This document shows, in pieces, positions 36,169-46,644 of a stretch of DNA of 46,754 nucleotides. The stretch's first letter is position 1. Each line of letters starts with the position of its first letter. The position numbers were made by a program, and so were the translations under genes. The notes under the pieces were generated by a model that was not told the DNA's origin, did no database searches, and worked only from the letters and a program-made list of their open reading frames with translations. The stretch lies in the NCBI GenBank assembly GCA_020536535.1, contig JAHLWZ010000923.1:1-46754 (forward strand), in the 5' to 3' direction. This DNA comes from Pelomyxa schiedti. Its lineage: Eukaryota; Evosea; Pelobiontida; Pelomyxidae.

Positions 36169-38418
36169 TTAGGAAGATTCTGGTGGTGGAGGTGATGGAC
36201 TGGGAGGGGGGAGAGTGACAACTGCTTCAGTGTTGGAAATGATAAGTTCCAGGGAGTTGTTGTGAACAAGGACACTGGCGGCTTTGTTTCCATTTCCGCA
36301 ATAGTGTGAGGATGAGAAAACAGTGACTGTGGTGGCCATTTTTGCTAGTTGAATGCCATCCTGGTGGAAAGTAAATAGGCCTGTAAAATGTTCCTTGAAT
36401 ACAAACGTGTGGGTACTGGTGAGCCCGAATTATGTGAGAGCATCCACTTTGCTCAAAGAACAGCTTGACTGCTAGTTTTCCAAACAAGCATGTTCCAGTT
36501 CCCCGTGGGTTAGAACCAAAACCACAGGGGAACATATTTTTCCCTAAATTTGTGAGAATTTATATTGTACTTTTCAACTTCGAACCTATCAATTTTCTTT
36601 CGTCATCTTCTGTAGCCGGGTCTGCCCAAAGGAGGTCAAAGACAAATTGTGATTGTAGAACTTTCACAGGGCGTTGTGTCTTTGATCGATTCAGATAAAA
36701 GAAAAAGTTAAAAGGCGAGCATACAGCCAAAATCTCGTTTAGTAAGTTGATATTATTCTGTGTCAGGGCGCGCGGAATACCAGCATGAACACAGAATATT
36801 CTGTTGTCTATAACAGAGGCAAGAGGCAGGTATCGGAAGCACTTATTTAGCTTTTTCCATAACAAGTCGCCTTCACGTTGCCAGTGAGTTAAGTAATTGA
36901 CTTGATTCAATCCCCTACCTTGCTCCGGATAGGCAGCTTGACACTGATACAGGAGGGAGCCTTCCTTATATGTACGGGTATCACCATTGATTTCTTTACT
37001 CTCGTGATTGCCTCTGAGCAAGAAAACCTTTGCCCTCTTAACTAAGAAGAAAGGATACAATTCGTACTTTTGTTGGTACTAGGACCTTGAATGCAAAAAG
37101 TAGTGCGATAGTTTCGATACTGTGGGGCCCTCTATCAACTTGATAATGATAAGTTTTCAATTGCATGAGTGCTAAAAGATAACACCATAGTCGCCAAGGA
37201 GTAAAAATTTGGCGGGAACGATCTCAAAGTAATTCCAAAGTCCGAAGGCTTTAGCAAAGCACACAAGATCCTGCTACAGTAAAAAACAAGATTGACACAG
37301 ATAAGCACTACCTTGTAATTACCGTGAAGGTCACCTAATACATAGATCGGAGGCTTGTGGCGCAGAAGGGTAGGTTCTGTTTGTAGAATTGCTATTGTTT
37401 CGTCAATAACTGCAATAATTTGCTGTACAGTCAAACACTCTGTAGGGGGATCCCATCTGAAGTGCATGTCAGAGAACGATTTACTGTGGGTAAAATTACC
37501 GGTGAGAAGGGCGAAATTGTTCATAGTTGTAATTGGTAACCTCCACGAACCTAGTGGGGAAAGTAAGGTATCTCGCATTAAAACTTTAGGTCGTACTTCG
37601 TTTGTAGTTTTGCAATTATTTCTCTAGCAGCTATTTTTCCGGGAGTTTCTGCCCTTGCAGTGCTGGAAACTAGAAGAAACACTTTAAGTAACAACCACAA
37701 AAAAAGGGATGTAACCTCTGTCAATCATAGCCAGTGATGCTACGCTGTTAGCCAAGGTTTTTTCAGTAAGTGGCTTGAGCTGAACTACACCACCTGGTGC
37801 TAGCTGCCAACAGAAAGTTAAGACCCCACAAAGAAAAAAGGAATAGAAAAAAGTTTTATGAAATTGCCCCATAGTATAGCTTGACTCGAATATTAGAAAT
37901 AGAACACACACCTCAGCAACTCTGGGACAAAGTTGGTACATTGGAGAGGCATAGCAAGACTGGCAGCCACATCTGCAACCGCACATCGAAGTCTGCGAGC
38001 CCCCTCCCGTAATTGCGCCGCCGCCGGATACCGGGGATCCCACGTATCTGGGAGGAGAAGGCGGAGACCCGAGGGGCGACGACGTCCTGGGGTATTCGGA
38101 CATACGGCTGCCGCCGATGGGCACCCCCATGCGAGATACGCCGTAGCCAGAGGCCGGCGGAATCTGACTTGTGGGAGAGTGGGGAGTCGATTGTGGGACG
38201 AGGGTCGGTTGGGTCCCCGGGGACTGAGACTGCGCGGATTGCTGCGTTGTGTTGTCTGAGGACGCATCGCCGCCACCAACGCCATGTTGCGACTGTTGTT
38301 GTTGCTGCGCAGTGGACGCCGTAGTGGCGCCCGAAAAGAACGGGAATTCCGAGTCCTCGGAATCGTCTCCCTCGACGTCATCCTGGTCCAGCCACATTTC
38401 CTGCTCGGCGTTGCTCAT
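36169..38418 (-). CDS. PPP-family serine/threonine phosphatase with long N-terminal extension
   Basis: The start is ATG 38418 (MSNAEQEMWLDQDD). The first about 150 codons are acidic, then Q/S/P/G-rich, ending in a Cys cluster (CGCRCGCQSC). A helical linker (LAPGGVVQLKPLTEKTLA, PGKIAAREIIAKLQ) precedes the catalytic domain. All PPP signatures are present: VLGDLHGNYK (37340-37310), GDYVDRGPHS created by splicing near 37180-37130, LLRGNHES (about 37020), VIDNRIFCVHAGIP, LLWADP, GFGSNPRGTG, IIRAHQ and SSSHYCGNGNKAA. These are the metal-binding and active-site motifs of PP1/PP2A-type enzymes. The C-terminus is short and proline-rich (stop 36169-36171). One junction upstream of the catalytic core (37480-37660) is uncertain. 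The N-terminal extension could be a targeting region. Confidence 0.88.
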
Positions 38419-38646
38419 CGCAGACGAGATGCCAATTTAGTTTTTTCTCCGCAACCTCGACTTCCTCTTGTCATCAGAGTGAGTCCTCTGTTGTTCCCGG
38501 CCTGCCAAAACGCGGCCCGAATTCGGGGGGTTCTCCGAGTTGTGCGGTCTTGGCATTAGTTCCCTTCCTCTTCGATCTGTAGAAACGTGAAGGTCAAAAA
38601 GCCAAATAACTGTGAAGATTAAAAAAAGGAAGGAAAATATCTGAGG
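38419..38646. promoter_or_regulatory. Divergent intergenic region (phosphatase / RGLG-like)
   Basis: About 230 bases lie between two outward-facing starts (38418 minus and 38647 plus), so promoter elements for both are expected here. No TATA-like or other named motif is evident. Confidence 0.4.
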
Positions 38647-40717
38647 ATGAGTTACGGTACGTACGCCAACGGCACAACGTAAGATTAATGACTAGTAGGA
38701 TATAACCCGCAGCAGCAACAGCCTGGTTCTGGCTACGGTCAACCCACCGGCAGCGGTAACGTCTAGTTTTTTTTTTTTTTGATATGTACCTACCCGTCCT
38801 CACTTGTTTCCCCTTTTTTTTTTTTTTTTCCTTTTCCTGCGTTATTGCACTGTAGGGTATCCTCCGCAACAACCAGGGTATCCACCACAACAACAGCCTG
38901 GGTATCCTCCGCAGCAGCCGGGAGCGTACCCACAGCAACCAGGTTACCCACCACAACAACAGCCAGGATACCCCCCGCAGCAGCCCGGGGCGTACCCTCC
39001 GCAGCAGCCTGGTTATCCTCCACAGCAACCGGGTGCATACCCGCAGCAGCCGGGCTACGGCCAGCCGAAACCGGGATACCCCCCACAGCAGCCTGGTTAC
39101 CCGCCACAGCCGGGAACGCAGCCAGGCTATCCCCAACAGCAACCTGGGGCGTACCCACCGCAAACAGGCTACCCACAGCAACCAGGATATCCTCCACAGC
39201 AGCCAGGGTATCCTCCACAACAGCCAGGGTATCCCCCTCAGCAACCAGGTGCTTATCCAGGCCAACCTGGTGTGCTCTTTCCGGTTTTTTTTTTGTTTGA
39301 CAAGTCCCTGTTTTAGGTCAGCCGGGCATGGGGATGTCCGGACAACCAGGAATGGGAATGCCAGGACAGCCAGGAATGGGAATGCCAGGGCAACAAAGAC
39401 CAATGGGCCCAAATCCTGATGCCTACAGACCTTATGGTAAGGCATGTGTCTTGGCTTTACTCTAACATTGTTTAGTTCCCATGGGCCAACCACTTGGAGG
39501 AGGAGGAGGTTACGGTCCTGGCGGCTCTAGTAATCACTGAAACGAAAACCCTGCTTTTCTTAATCACTTTTCAGGCTTCTGTCCAATTGCCGATAGATAC
39601 AGAACTTTAGAGGAAGTCCAACAAGCTCTCCGAACTGCAGGACTCAAGTATCGATATTTTAATACTTGAATCTCCACCAATATTTTACAGTCAGGCCAAT
39701 CTCGTAATTGCTGTTGATTACACCAAGAGTAATGAAGAGACTGGGGCAATGAGTTTTCAAGGAAGATGCCTGCACACCATTATGCCAAACATGATGAATC
39801 CTTATCAAGTAAGGCACTCGTTTGTTTGCAAGGCTCATATTTACTAGAGAGTGATAGACATTATGGGACGGACCCTTGCTGCCTTTGATAGTGACGGAAT
39901 GATTCCAGTACTTCTCATTATAATCCAAATAGAATCTTACTTATCCTTAGACCTTTGGCTTTGGAGATTATCAAACTCAAGGACATGGATGCTTCCCATT
40001 CTATCCTGATGGTCATGCCTGCCGTGGCGTACAGTATGTATTGTGTCCTCTGTTTAACGTTCTTAAACCGCGCCAGGGAAGTTCTTCAGCGCTATGCGCA
40101 GGTAACCCCAACCACAACACTGTGGGGACCTACATCATTTGCCCCCGTTATCAGAAAGGCTGTAGAATTCGCTCAGCAAACCCGGCAGTATCAAATTCTT
40201 GTCATGTACACTCTTTCCCATTCTTCTTCTACTAAAGTGACATTTTAGTATTGCCGACGGCCAAGTGAATGACAATGGCGCAACTCGCCAAGCTCTAATT
40301 GAGGCTTCGCAATATCCTGTGTCCGTTATATGTGTTGGCGTAGGAGATGGTACGACGTTCAGTCCTTCTTTCTTTTTAACCACTCTCCAAGGACCATGGC
40401 ATGCTATGCGGGAGTTTGACGATTCTCTGGCTCAACGGAGATTTGATAACTTCCAGGTTTCGTCACACTCATTTTTCCCTTTCAGACCTAATTTTTCCCC
40501 TTAGTTTGTAGACTTCACTGGTTTAGCAGTTTGTGTTTCTATTTTAGTAAGTTTCCATACTCATTCTTTTAGAATGCATCTGGATACAATGTTGATATTC
40601 CGTTTGCTGTGGCTGCCCTACAAGAAGTACCAGAACAATTAGCATCAATGAGAAGGTGTGTCCCTCCTTGCCTAACTGCACTTACTCTTGTCCAGGCTGG
40701 GTATCCTTACTAACTAG
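38647..40717 (+). CDS. Copine/RGLG-type vWA protein with YPPQQPG-repeat N-terminus
   Basis: Exons 38647-38656, 38699-38755, 38856-39269, 39317-39436, 39476-39508, 39575-39647, 39691-39808 and later ones join in phase. The first 38 bp of coding sequence lead into a GYPPQQ repeat tract, then QPGMGMPG repeats. The copine/RGLG domain follows: [96 protein letters not shown] and [18 protein letters not shown], ending at TAG 40715-40717. In plants RGLG proteins carry a C-terminal RING; none is present here. Copine-type vWA domains bind partners through metal. Skipping the splice at 39509 would end the protein after the repeats (TGA 39538), giving a second possible product. Confidence 0.87.
38856..39390 (+). 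repeat. YPPQQPG tandem repeat tract
   Basis: About 20 units of [11 protein letters not shown] type are coded in exon 3, and then PGMGMPGQ units continue in exon 4. The units vary at synonymous sites, so the repeat is old enough to have diverged. Similar tracts occur in annexin A7 and other membrane-associated proteins. Confidence 0.9.
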
Positions 40718-41012
40718 GAATACAAGAAGAACAATAAAAAAAAACTTGCTTGTGAAAAGCACAACCCTTCTTAATTCTTGGACAACATCCCTTAACACAA
40801 AAGTAAATTCACCCCACGAAATCTGTTGGTGATGCCTGGTGTTCTTCATCATCCATAAGCCTTCTTGCAGTGTGGCACGGTGCTTTAGAATTAAGATACA
40901 GTTTGTGCCTACAATCAATCACATCGACATTTGGTGTAAGAACTTTGACCCAGTCAGAATTTCCACGTGAGACAGTCTGCAACTAGGAACTTTGCACAGG
41001 CTTTGTTGACAG
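40718..41012. other. Gap with an unexplained minus-strand ORF
   Basis: No gene is confident. On the minus strand, about 55 codons are open from about 40975 to a TGA at 40809-40811 (includes SDWVKVLTPNVDVIDC and TARRLMDDEEHQASP), preceded by an AG acceptor-like site. It could be the last exon of an unplaced minus gene. Confidence 0.3.
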
Positions 41013-41402
41013 ATGCCAGAATCTCTTAGACAGTGTTATTTTCCATTTACATGGGGGAGTGAAAGGGGGGTAATCCTACTGAGGTCGTGGTGGTGTAGTT
41101 TCAGAGGTGTGGGCACCAGTGAATGTATATTCGACCTATTTGACAGGAGGAATAAAAATAAAGGAGAGTTGCTACCAAGTTGCTTTTTCACTTGCTTTGT
41201 CATCGTCAACCCAAAACCCACAGAAGCAGCAAGGGAAAAAATGCCATTGCTGTACCATGGAACGCGGTGCTCGAGCTTATCAAGCATAGTAAACAATGGG
41301 TTCCTCCAAAGCAGTCACGGGCGGCTTGGACCAGGCGTCTATTTGTCGACGCTGGAAGTTGCCAGTTACAGAAACGAAGGGTCCACCGTGGAGGAACATT
41401 AA
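41013..41402 (+). CDS. PARP/ART-like ADP-ribosyltransferase, short, possibly broken
   Basis: An ORF of 129 codons from ATG 41013 contains LLYHGTRCSSLSSIVNNGF and then SSHGRLGPGVYLSTLEVASY. The H of YHGT and the Y of GPGVYLS correspond to two residues of the catalytic triad of PARP-like (H-Y-E) folds, as in Gig2-like proteins. The expected C-terminal strands, including the catalytic Glu region, do not follow in frame: the ORF stops at TAA 41402. Only weakly related words occur downstream in other frames (CLETKILCGVYTDYR near 41490). It is either a shortened gene, a gene with an unplaced intron, or a decaying one. The upstream part (41013-41240) shows no domain. Confidence 0.5.
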   Translation: MPESLRQCYFPFTWGSERGVILLRSWWCSFRGVGTSECIFDLFDRRNKNKGELLPSCFFTCFVIVNPKPTEAAREKMPLLYHGTRCSSLSSIVNNGFLQSSHGRLGPGVYLSTLEVASYRNEGSTVEEH

Positions 41403-41607
41403 GGTTGTGAGGGAGTTCCCAGCCAATACCAATAAGGCTGGTCAGGCCACTGCGTAGCCACTGTTGGATGGTGGTGATTGTTGTTGCCTTGAGACTAAAA
41501 TACTCTGTGGAGTATACACCGACTACCGAATACTCCAATTCTTATTCATGCTTTGTTCTCTCTATGGAGAATTTTTTATTTGCGTTAATAAAAGTGGGAG
41601 GCCCAAA

Positions 41608-44382
41608 TTAGTTTGTGAAGGAGGCAGTGAGCCTGATGTCACGTGAAGAGGCTCCAACATAAGCCTTGAATGTGCCCCTCTGTTGCACAAACGAGTGTGA
41701 TTCAACATCCCAGGTGGACAAGTCCTTGCTGGGTGTGAGAGTAAAACTGACTTGGGTGCTTTCACCAGCTGCAAGGGTTACTTTCTCAAAACCACGTAGA
41801 ACCTTAGTGATACAAAAAAAAAAGGAAAAATCGTTAGGTTGTCAGAACCTCTGGAACTGGAACTTACTTGCGGGGGTTCACCAGCACTTGATGGGAATCC
41901 AATGTAAAGCTGGACTACCTCGGCACCACCACGAGACCCAGTATTGGTTACAGTAGCAGAAACGCCGGTGTTGCTGGCTGTTATAGCAGTGTACTCAAAG
42001 CTTGTGTAAGAAAGCCCATGTCCAAAGGGGAAGAGTGGGACCTGTCCCTTGGCATCATACCAGCGATAGCTACATAGGAGTGAGTTCTGATTGAATTTGG
42101 GTAGCTGGAAATCTTACCCAACAAGAAGTTGCTCTGTGTAAGTCTCAACGAGATTCACTCCTGGGTATTGCTCAGGTGTTTGGAGTGGTGTTTGGGCATC
42201 AGCAATGGGGAAAGTGACTGGTAGACGACCAGAAGGATTGACGTCCCCGAACAGTACAGCCGCGAGAGCGTTACCATCTTCCTGGAGAATAGCATCAGTT
42301 TTGAAGGATAAGAGAAAGCACTATTCTCTAACCTGCCCCGGATAGAAAGACTCTACGATTGTGGGGACCTCCTTTTCCCAAGGCATTAAAACGGCACCAG
42401 GTGAGTGGATCACGACGATGGTGTTTGGTTGGACATCAAGAACTTGCCAAATCAGATTATCCTAGGATGAGTAAGAGTTGGCACCGATATGTGGTGTGGT
42501 ACAGAGTCCAGAGGTAGTTCGAGAGATGCTCGGTCAGTTCCTTCTGCAGAGTCTACACCTACCACTATAATGGCAACATCAGATTCCTGGAAGTGATATC
42601 ACTTGATTTGGAAACGTCTGCCTGCTCAAACCTTGGCCAAGCGAGTTGCTTCAGAAAGAACTCTTCCATTCTTGTATTCTACCAAAGAAGCAGTTGCGCG
42701 TGTTTTTATCCCCTCATATGGAGTTACAATGTACTCGGCAAGCACATGTCCTGAACCAGATCCAGATATGATGGGGGAATCATGTGCAACAAGGCCAAGT
42801 ACAGCGATTTTCGTGAGCTTGTTGGTATCGAGAGGCAGAAGCTAGTTATTGATATGAGTCCTCTTGTATTTGATTGGTTTGCTCGCACGTTATTTGAGTT
42901 CTTTAAAAGTACTGTGCCAGCTTCACTCAGTTTTCGTGCAAGTTCGCAGTGCTCTTCACTTGTAGCATCAGCCCTGCCGCAGTGTTATAACATATTATTT
43001 TAGAATCAATATAACTGGAGATCGCCCGTCTGAGCATTGTCCATAAGACCCACAGCGTAATACGTGGTAAGAATGCGCAACGCCTTATCATCAATGGTTT
43101 CAACAGAGACCTTCATTAGGGGAAGAGCGGAATAAATTCTTCTGAATGAGGGGAAAAAATATTACTGTTCCAGCTGCAACAGCATCAGCAAGTGCATCAC
43201 CAAAATAAGTCCCACGAGGCATCTTGGAGTAGGTTTAGTTTCCACTTAAGGATGGTAAAACCAGTAATACCTCCATGTCAAGTCCACTGTTGGCTGCAAG
43301 TTCCGTGCTATGTGTGGCATACCAATCAGAGACTACAAAACCTTGGAAGCCAAGCGTCCCCTTTAAGTCTTGATTGAGAAGGTGATCATTCTCACAGGCC
43401 CAAGTATCATTTACTCTGGGAAGGAGTGTTGGACAACAAGACAGCAGGCAAAATTTAGTACTTGTTGTATGAACACATGATGGAACCAACACCAGCATCA
43501 ACAGCTGCCTGGAACTGAGGGTAGTATAATTCTGTGAGGAAGGAAAAAGGCAAATAAGAAAGGGAAAGGATAGATAGATCACCGAACCATATTGAGTTCT
43601 CTCATCCACATGCACACTAACGTTCATCCTATCGGTTTCGTCATTATTATCAGCAAGATGCTTTGAGCATGCAATAACTCCTTGTGACTGAATGCCAGGG
43701 ATTACCTTTTTTTTTTTATTGGGTGCTGTTTCAGGAGGAATGTTCGTTTTACTTGCGAAACATATGCGGAAGCGAGGTTTGGATCTTCTCCAGTTGTCTC
43801 GAAGTTTCTCCCAGCCGTTGGAACACGGACTAGGTTATTCATTGGTCCCAACATCATGTTGGAGCCCTGAAATTGATTAATAGTGGAACCCAAAGGAGAG
43901 TTATATACCTTGATCCTGTGCTCTTCTCCCATGGCTGCTCCAAACTGATAGAACAAGTCCTTGTCCCAGGAGGCTGTGACGCTCAGTGCAGTCGGCCAGC
44001 ATGTAACGTGACTTACTTCATCACCAACCTTGCCAAACTCAGAATGTAATAGCATTAGCTTTTGCAACATACACCCTGTGGACCATCCTCAAGGTGCAAC
44101 TGTGGAATGCCCCAAACCGGCACTCCTTCTACAGTCCCAATATACAGTGTGGTTCGAGACCCATGCACCTGTACTTTCTGTTAGTTTCCCCAACTACAAA
44201 CGGGGGGAAAAAACATAAGCAGGGAAAAAAAAAAAACCCAAAGCACATACGAGTCCTAGTTTCTGATTAAGAGTCATTTTGTCGACTAGAGCCTGTGCAC
44301 GCTCGGCTGGTGTGTCAGCGCCAGCATTCGCTGCAAGAAACAAAACAACAACAACCACCAAAGCAAAAGCAGTGTGCACCAT
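41608..44382 (-). CDS. Secreted glycoside hydrolase family 3 enzyme (beta-glucosidase-like)
   Basis: The start is ATG 44382, giving a signal peptide ([20 protein letters not shown]) followed by [21 protein letters not shown]3 motifs follow in order across many short introns: [65 protein letters not shown], and [15 protein letters not shown], in which the Asp of SDW (about 43327) is the expected catalytic nucleophile. Further come VLPSLSGN-side helices, [37 protein letters not shown] and [20 protein letters not shown]. The fibronectin-III-like end has [12 protein letters not shown], and the stop is at 41608-41610. Such enzymes cleave terminal beta-glucosides or xylosides, here probably in food vacuoles or outside the cell; exact substrate unknown. 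Confidence 0.9.
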
Positions 44383-44665
44383 CCTCCACAATCTGAGCTA
44401 TGTATCACGGAGGAAGGGAAAAAAAAAAGAAATCGAACAAGGCTCATACCCGTTCGTTTGATTCGTTGTTCTGGCAATCACAACCGTTTGGGGAACCACC
44501 TCAGCGGGTCTCCCAGATTGAAAGGCTGGAAGATTCATTGTTCCCTCTCACCCTGTTCTCTCTCAATTCGTTTCTGGTTCTGGGCAATGCGGGATCTCCG
44601 AGCTCCAGGAAATCAAAGAAATTGTCTCATCACAAACACTTTTCATTGCACACTGAAAACCATCG
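44383..44665. promoter_or_regulatory. Divergent intergenic region (GH3 / RRM gene)
   Basis: About 280 bases separate two outward-facing start codons. It should hold both promoters. Short ORFs on the plus strand here match nothing. Confidence 0.4.
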
Positions 44666-45336
44666 ATGTTTGCTAACAACCCCGCGACTGGCCACGTATG
44701 TGTGTTGTTGATCTCAGTGTCAACCAAGCCCCTTCTTCCCCAGAAATGAACAACATTCAACAACGAATTTGCAGTCGCAAACGTCCTTCCTTTCCTTGGA
44801 AGCAGAAAACAAGTACCTGCAGACCACCGTGGAAGGTCTGCGAGCGCAAGTCTACAATCTTTCCCTCCGACCTCCCCATAATCAAGAACAACAAACTGGA
44901 ATTGGAACAGTCCTGCTTGTGGCCAATTTGGTTCCCGCCGTCAAAGAGAGAGACCTGATGGAGATTTTCGGTGAATTCTTTCCCAAGGTACCTTGCATTC
45001 CACTTCCTAGGAGAATCTCTTTCTTGAGTTTGAAAGTTTAAACTGTGCCCTGTCTACACACCCGATTTTATAATATAGCCTAACAAAATGCTCATCACAC
45101 AAAAAAATGTCATTCAAAAGAACACACAAATTGCAACCGAACATGGAGTAAGTCTTGGATATGCACTCATTGAATTTTCCAACCAAGCTGACCGGGACAG
45201 AGCCATCTATGTTCTGGAAAAAGTTGAAGTTGAAGGCCGGGAGCTGTTTATCAAACCATGTACTCAGTTAGAATCTTGTCCATTCCCTCCAACTCACAAC
45301 AGCATACAGGGAACTGGCCATTCCAAATGGCAATGA
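44666..45336 (+). CDS. Single-RRM RNA-binding protein
   Basis: A short exon 44666-44695 (MFANNPATGH) is spliced to an exon from about 44775, and a third begins near 45080. A leucine-zipper-like helix (SFLSLEAENKYLQTTVEGL) precedes one RRM. The RRM has RNP2 as TVLLVANLVP, a helix VKERDLMEIFGEFFP, RNP1 as SLGYALIEFSNQADRDRA, and the final strand ELFIKPC. RNP1 lacks the usual central aromatics (G-Y-A-L-I-E-F keeps Y and F), so RNA binding is plausible. The helix could dimerise the protein. The phase at both junctions is zero with canonical sites. The stop is TGA 45334-45336. Confidence 0.82.
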
Positions 45337-45386
45337 ACCCAGTGGCAGGCTCCTTGTAATTTCTGGTAAAATAGATCTTTTTTTTA

Positions 45387-45496
45387 CTCAACGCTTTTCA
45401 TCTATGTTGGTGGTTGGTTTGTTGGCACAGGGTTTGGCCAGTGTGGCTAATTTATGCAAAACTTGCTTGGAGTTGTGCCCCACAATGATGGGTGGT
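45387..45496 (+). repeat. Inverted repeat, left arm (110 bp)
   Basis: These 110 bases are identical to the reverse complement of 46645-46754. The arm encodes MLVVGLLAQGLASVANLCKT and continues in frame. Identity stops abruptly at 45497. Confidence 0.95.
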
Positions 45497-46644
45497 CTTG
45501 CAAGGAAAGTTTATCCTTTGTGTTGGGTTTTTCTGTTGCTTCTTCTTGAATGGTTCAACAATTTGTGTGGTGTGATGAGGCTGACACCGGCAAATAACAA
45601 CGAAATTTATCAAGGAAACCTCCTTCAGTGGTGCTTTGCCTTGTATACCAGTTTTTGAGCTCAGTTTTCTAAGGCACAGATTGTGCTTGCTGGTGTGGTT
45701 ACCAACAACAAGGATGAGCTGCAGATTTGGGGGAACTCTCAGATGGAACTGTCTGTCACCATGAGTGGAACATAGTGAGGAATTTGGTTCAGGTTAAGGG
45801 TTTCATGTTGGTTACTCCAGATTGAGGGGGATGCCTTACTAAGTTTTGTGGTGCAAAGGCTTAATTGGGTGCTTTTCTAGTAATGTAATGTAATAATTAC
45901 GCTTTCCATGCTGAATCTTGATTTGCAGGATAGCTGCTTCAATGTCTGTTTCTGTGAGATGGTTGAGTTTCTTATTGGAAAGCTTTCTGGGCACTCTCAG
46001 AGATGATTGTTTTTGATCCACAATAGTGTGTTGGTTATGTTAGCATTCCACTCTTAATCAGTCATTGCATACACTTTTCATTAATTGTTGTAAAAGTTCT
46101 TTCTGGGATTTGAGGAATATTTTGGTGACTCAAACAGAACTTCATGACAGTCAAGCTCATCACATTTCAATGTCAGAAGTCTTTCTTCGTTGAAAAGAGT
46201 GCTTAAACAATGCCACAATCTGGTGAGGTAATTACATTCATTACTGTTCATGTAACAAGTTTACAACCTTGAACATTGGTCTTCTGCATCAATTGTCGCA
46301 CTTCCATGGATGGATGGCTCAGCTCAAGCTGGAACCTGTATGTTTTGTCTTGCCTCACCTCCAATATCAGGTTTTTTTTCCCCCACCATTCAACCTTGAA
46401 CAACCCTGTGTTGCACAGTGTTAGTGTTTTTGGCATTTCTTGTACAAGCAACACTGGTATGTGTCTCCTTTTTTTCTTTTTCAGTCTCTTTAGGTTCACC
46501 TCTATTATTATTATAGATGGTGCCTTGCTGGCTTTGTAGCTGAGAGCCTGTCACCAATTTACATCCCTCTCCCCTTTTATCTTCACCACACTCAACAATT
46601 CCACAGATGCCAGAAGGACTGACATCCACCTCACCTCCACACCC
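45497..46644. other. Unexplained sequence between the inverted repeats
   Basis: No gene is recognised. There are several ORF fragments: plus 45680-45776 (AQIVLAGVVTNNKDELQIWG), minus 46499-46248 (HIPVLLVQEMPKTLTLCN, FKVEWWGKKNLILEV), minus 46021-45839 (KKLNHLTETDIEAAILQIK), and a continuation of the right arm reading GGEVDVSPSGICGIVECGED. They look like pieces of coding sequence without a joining exon model. Confidence 0.5.
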
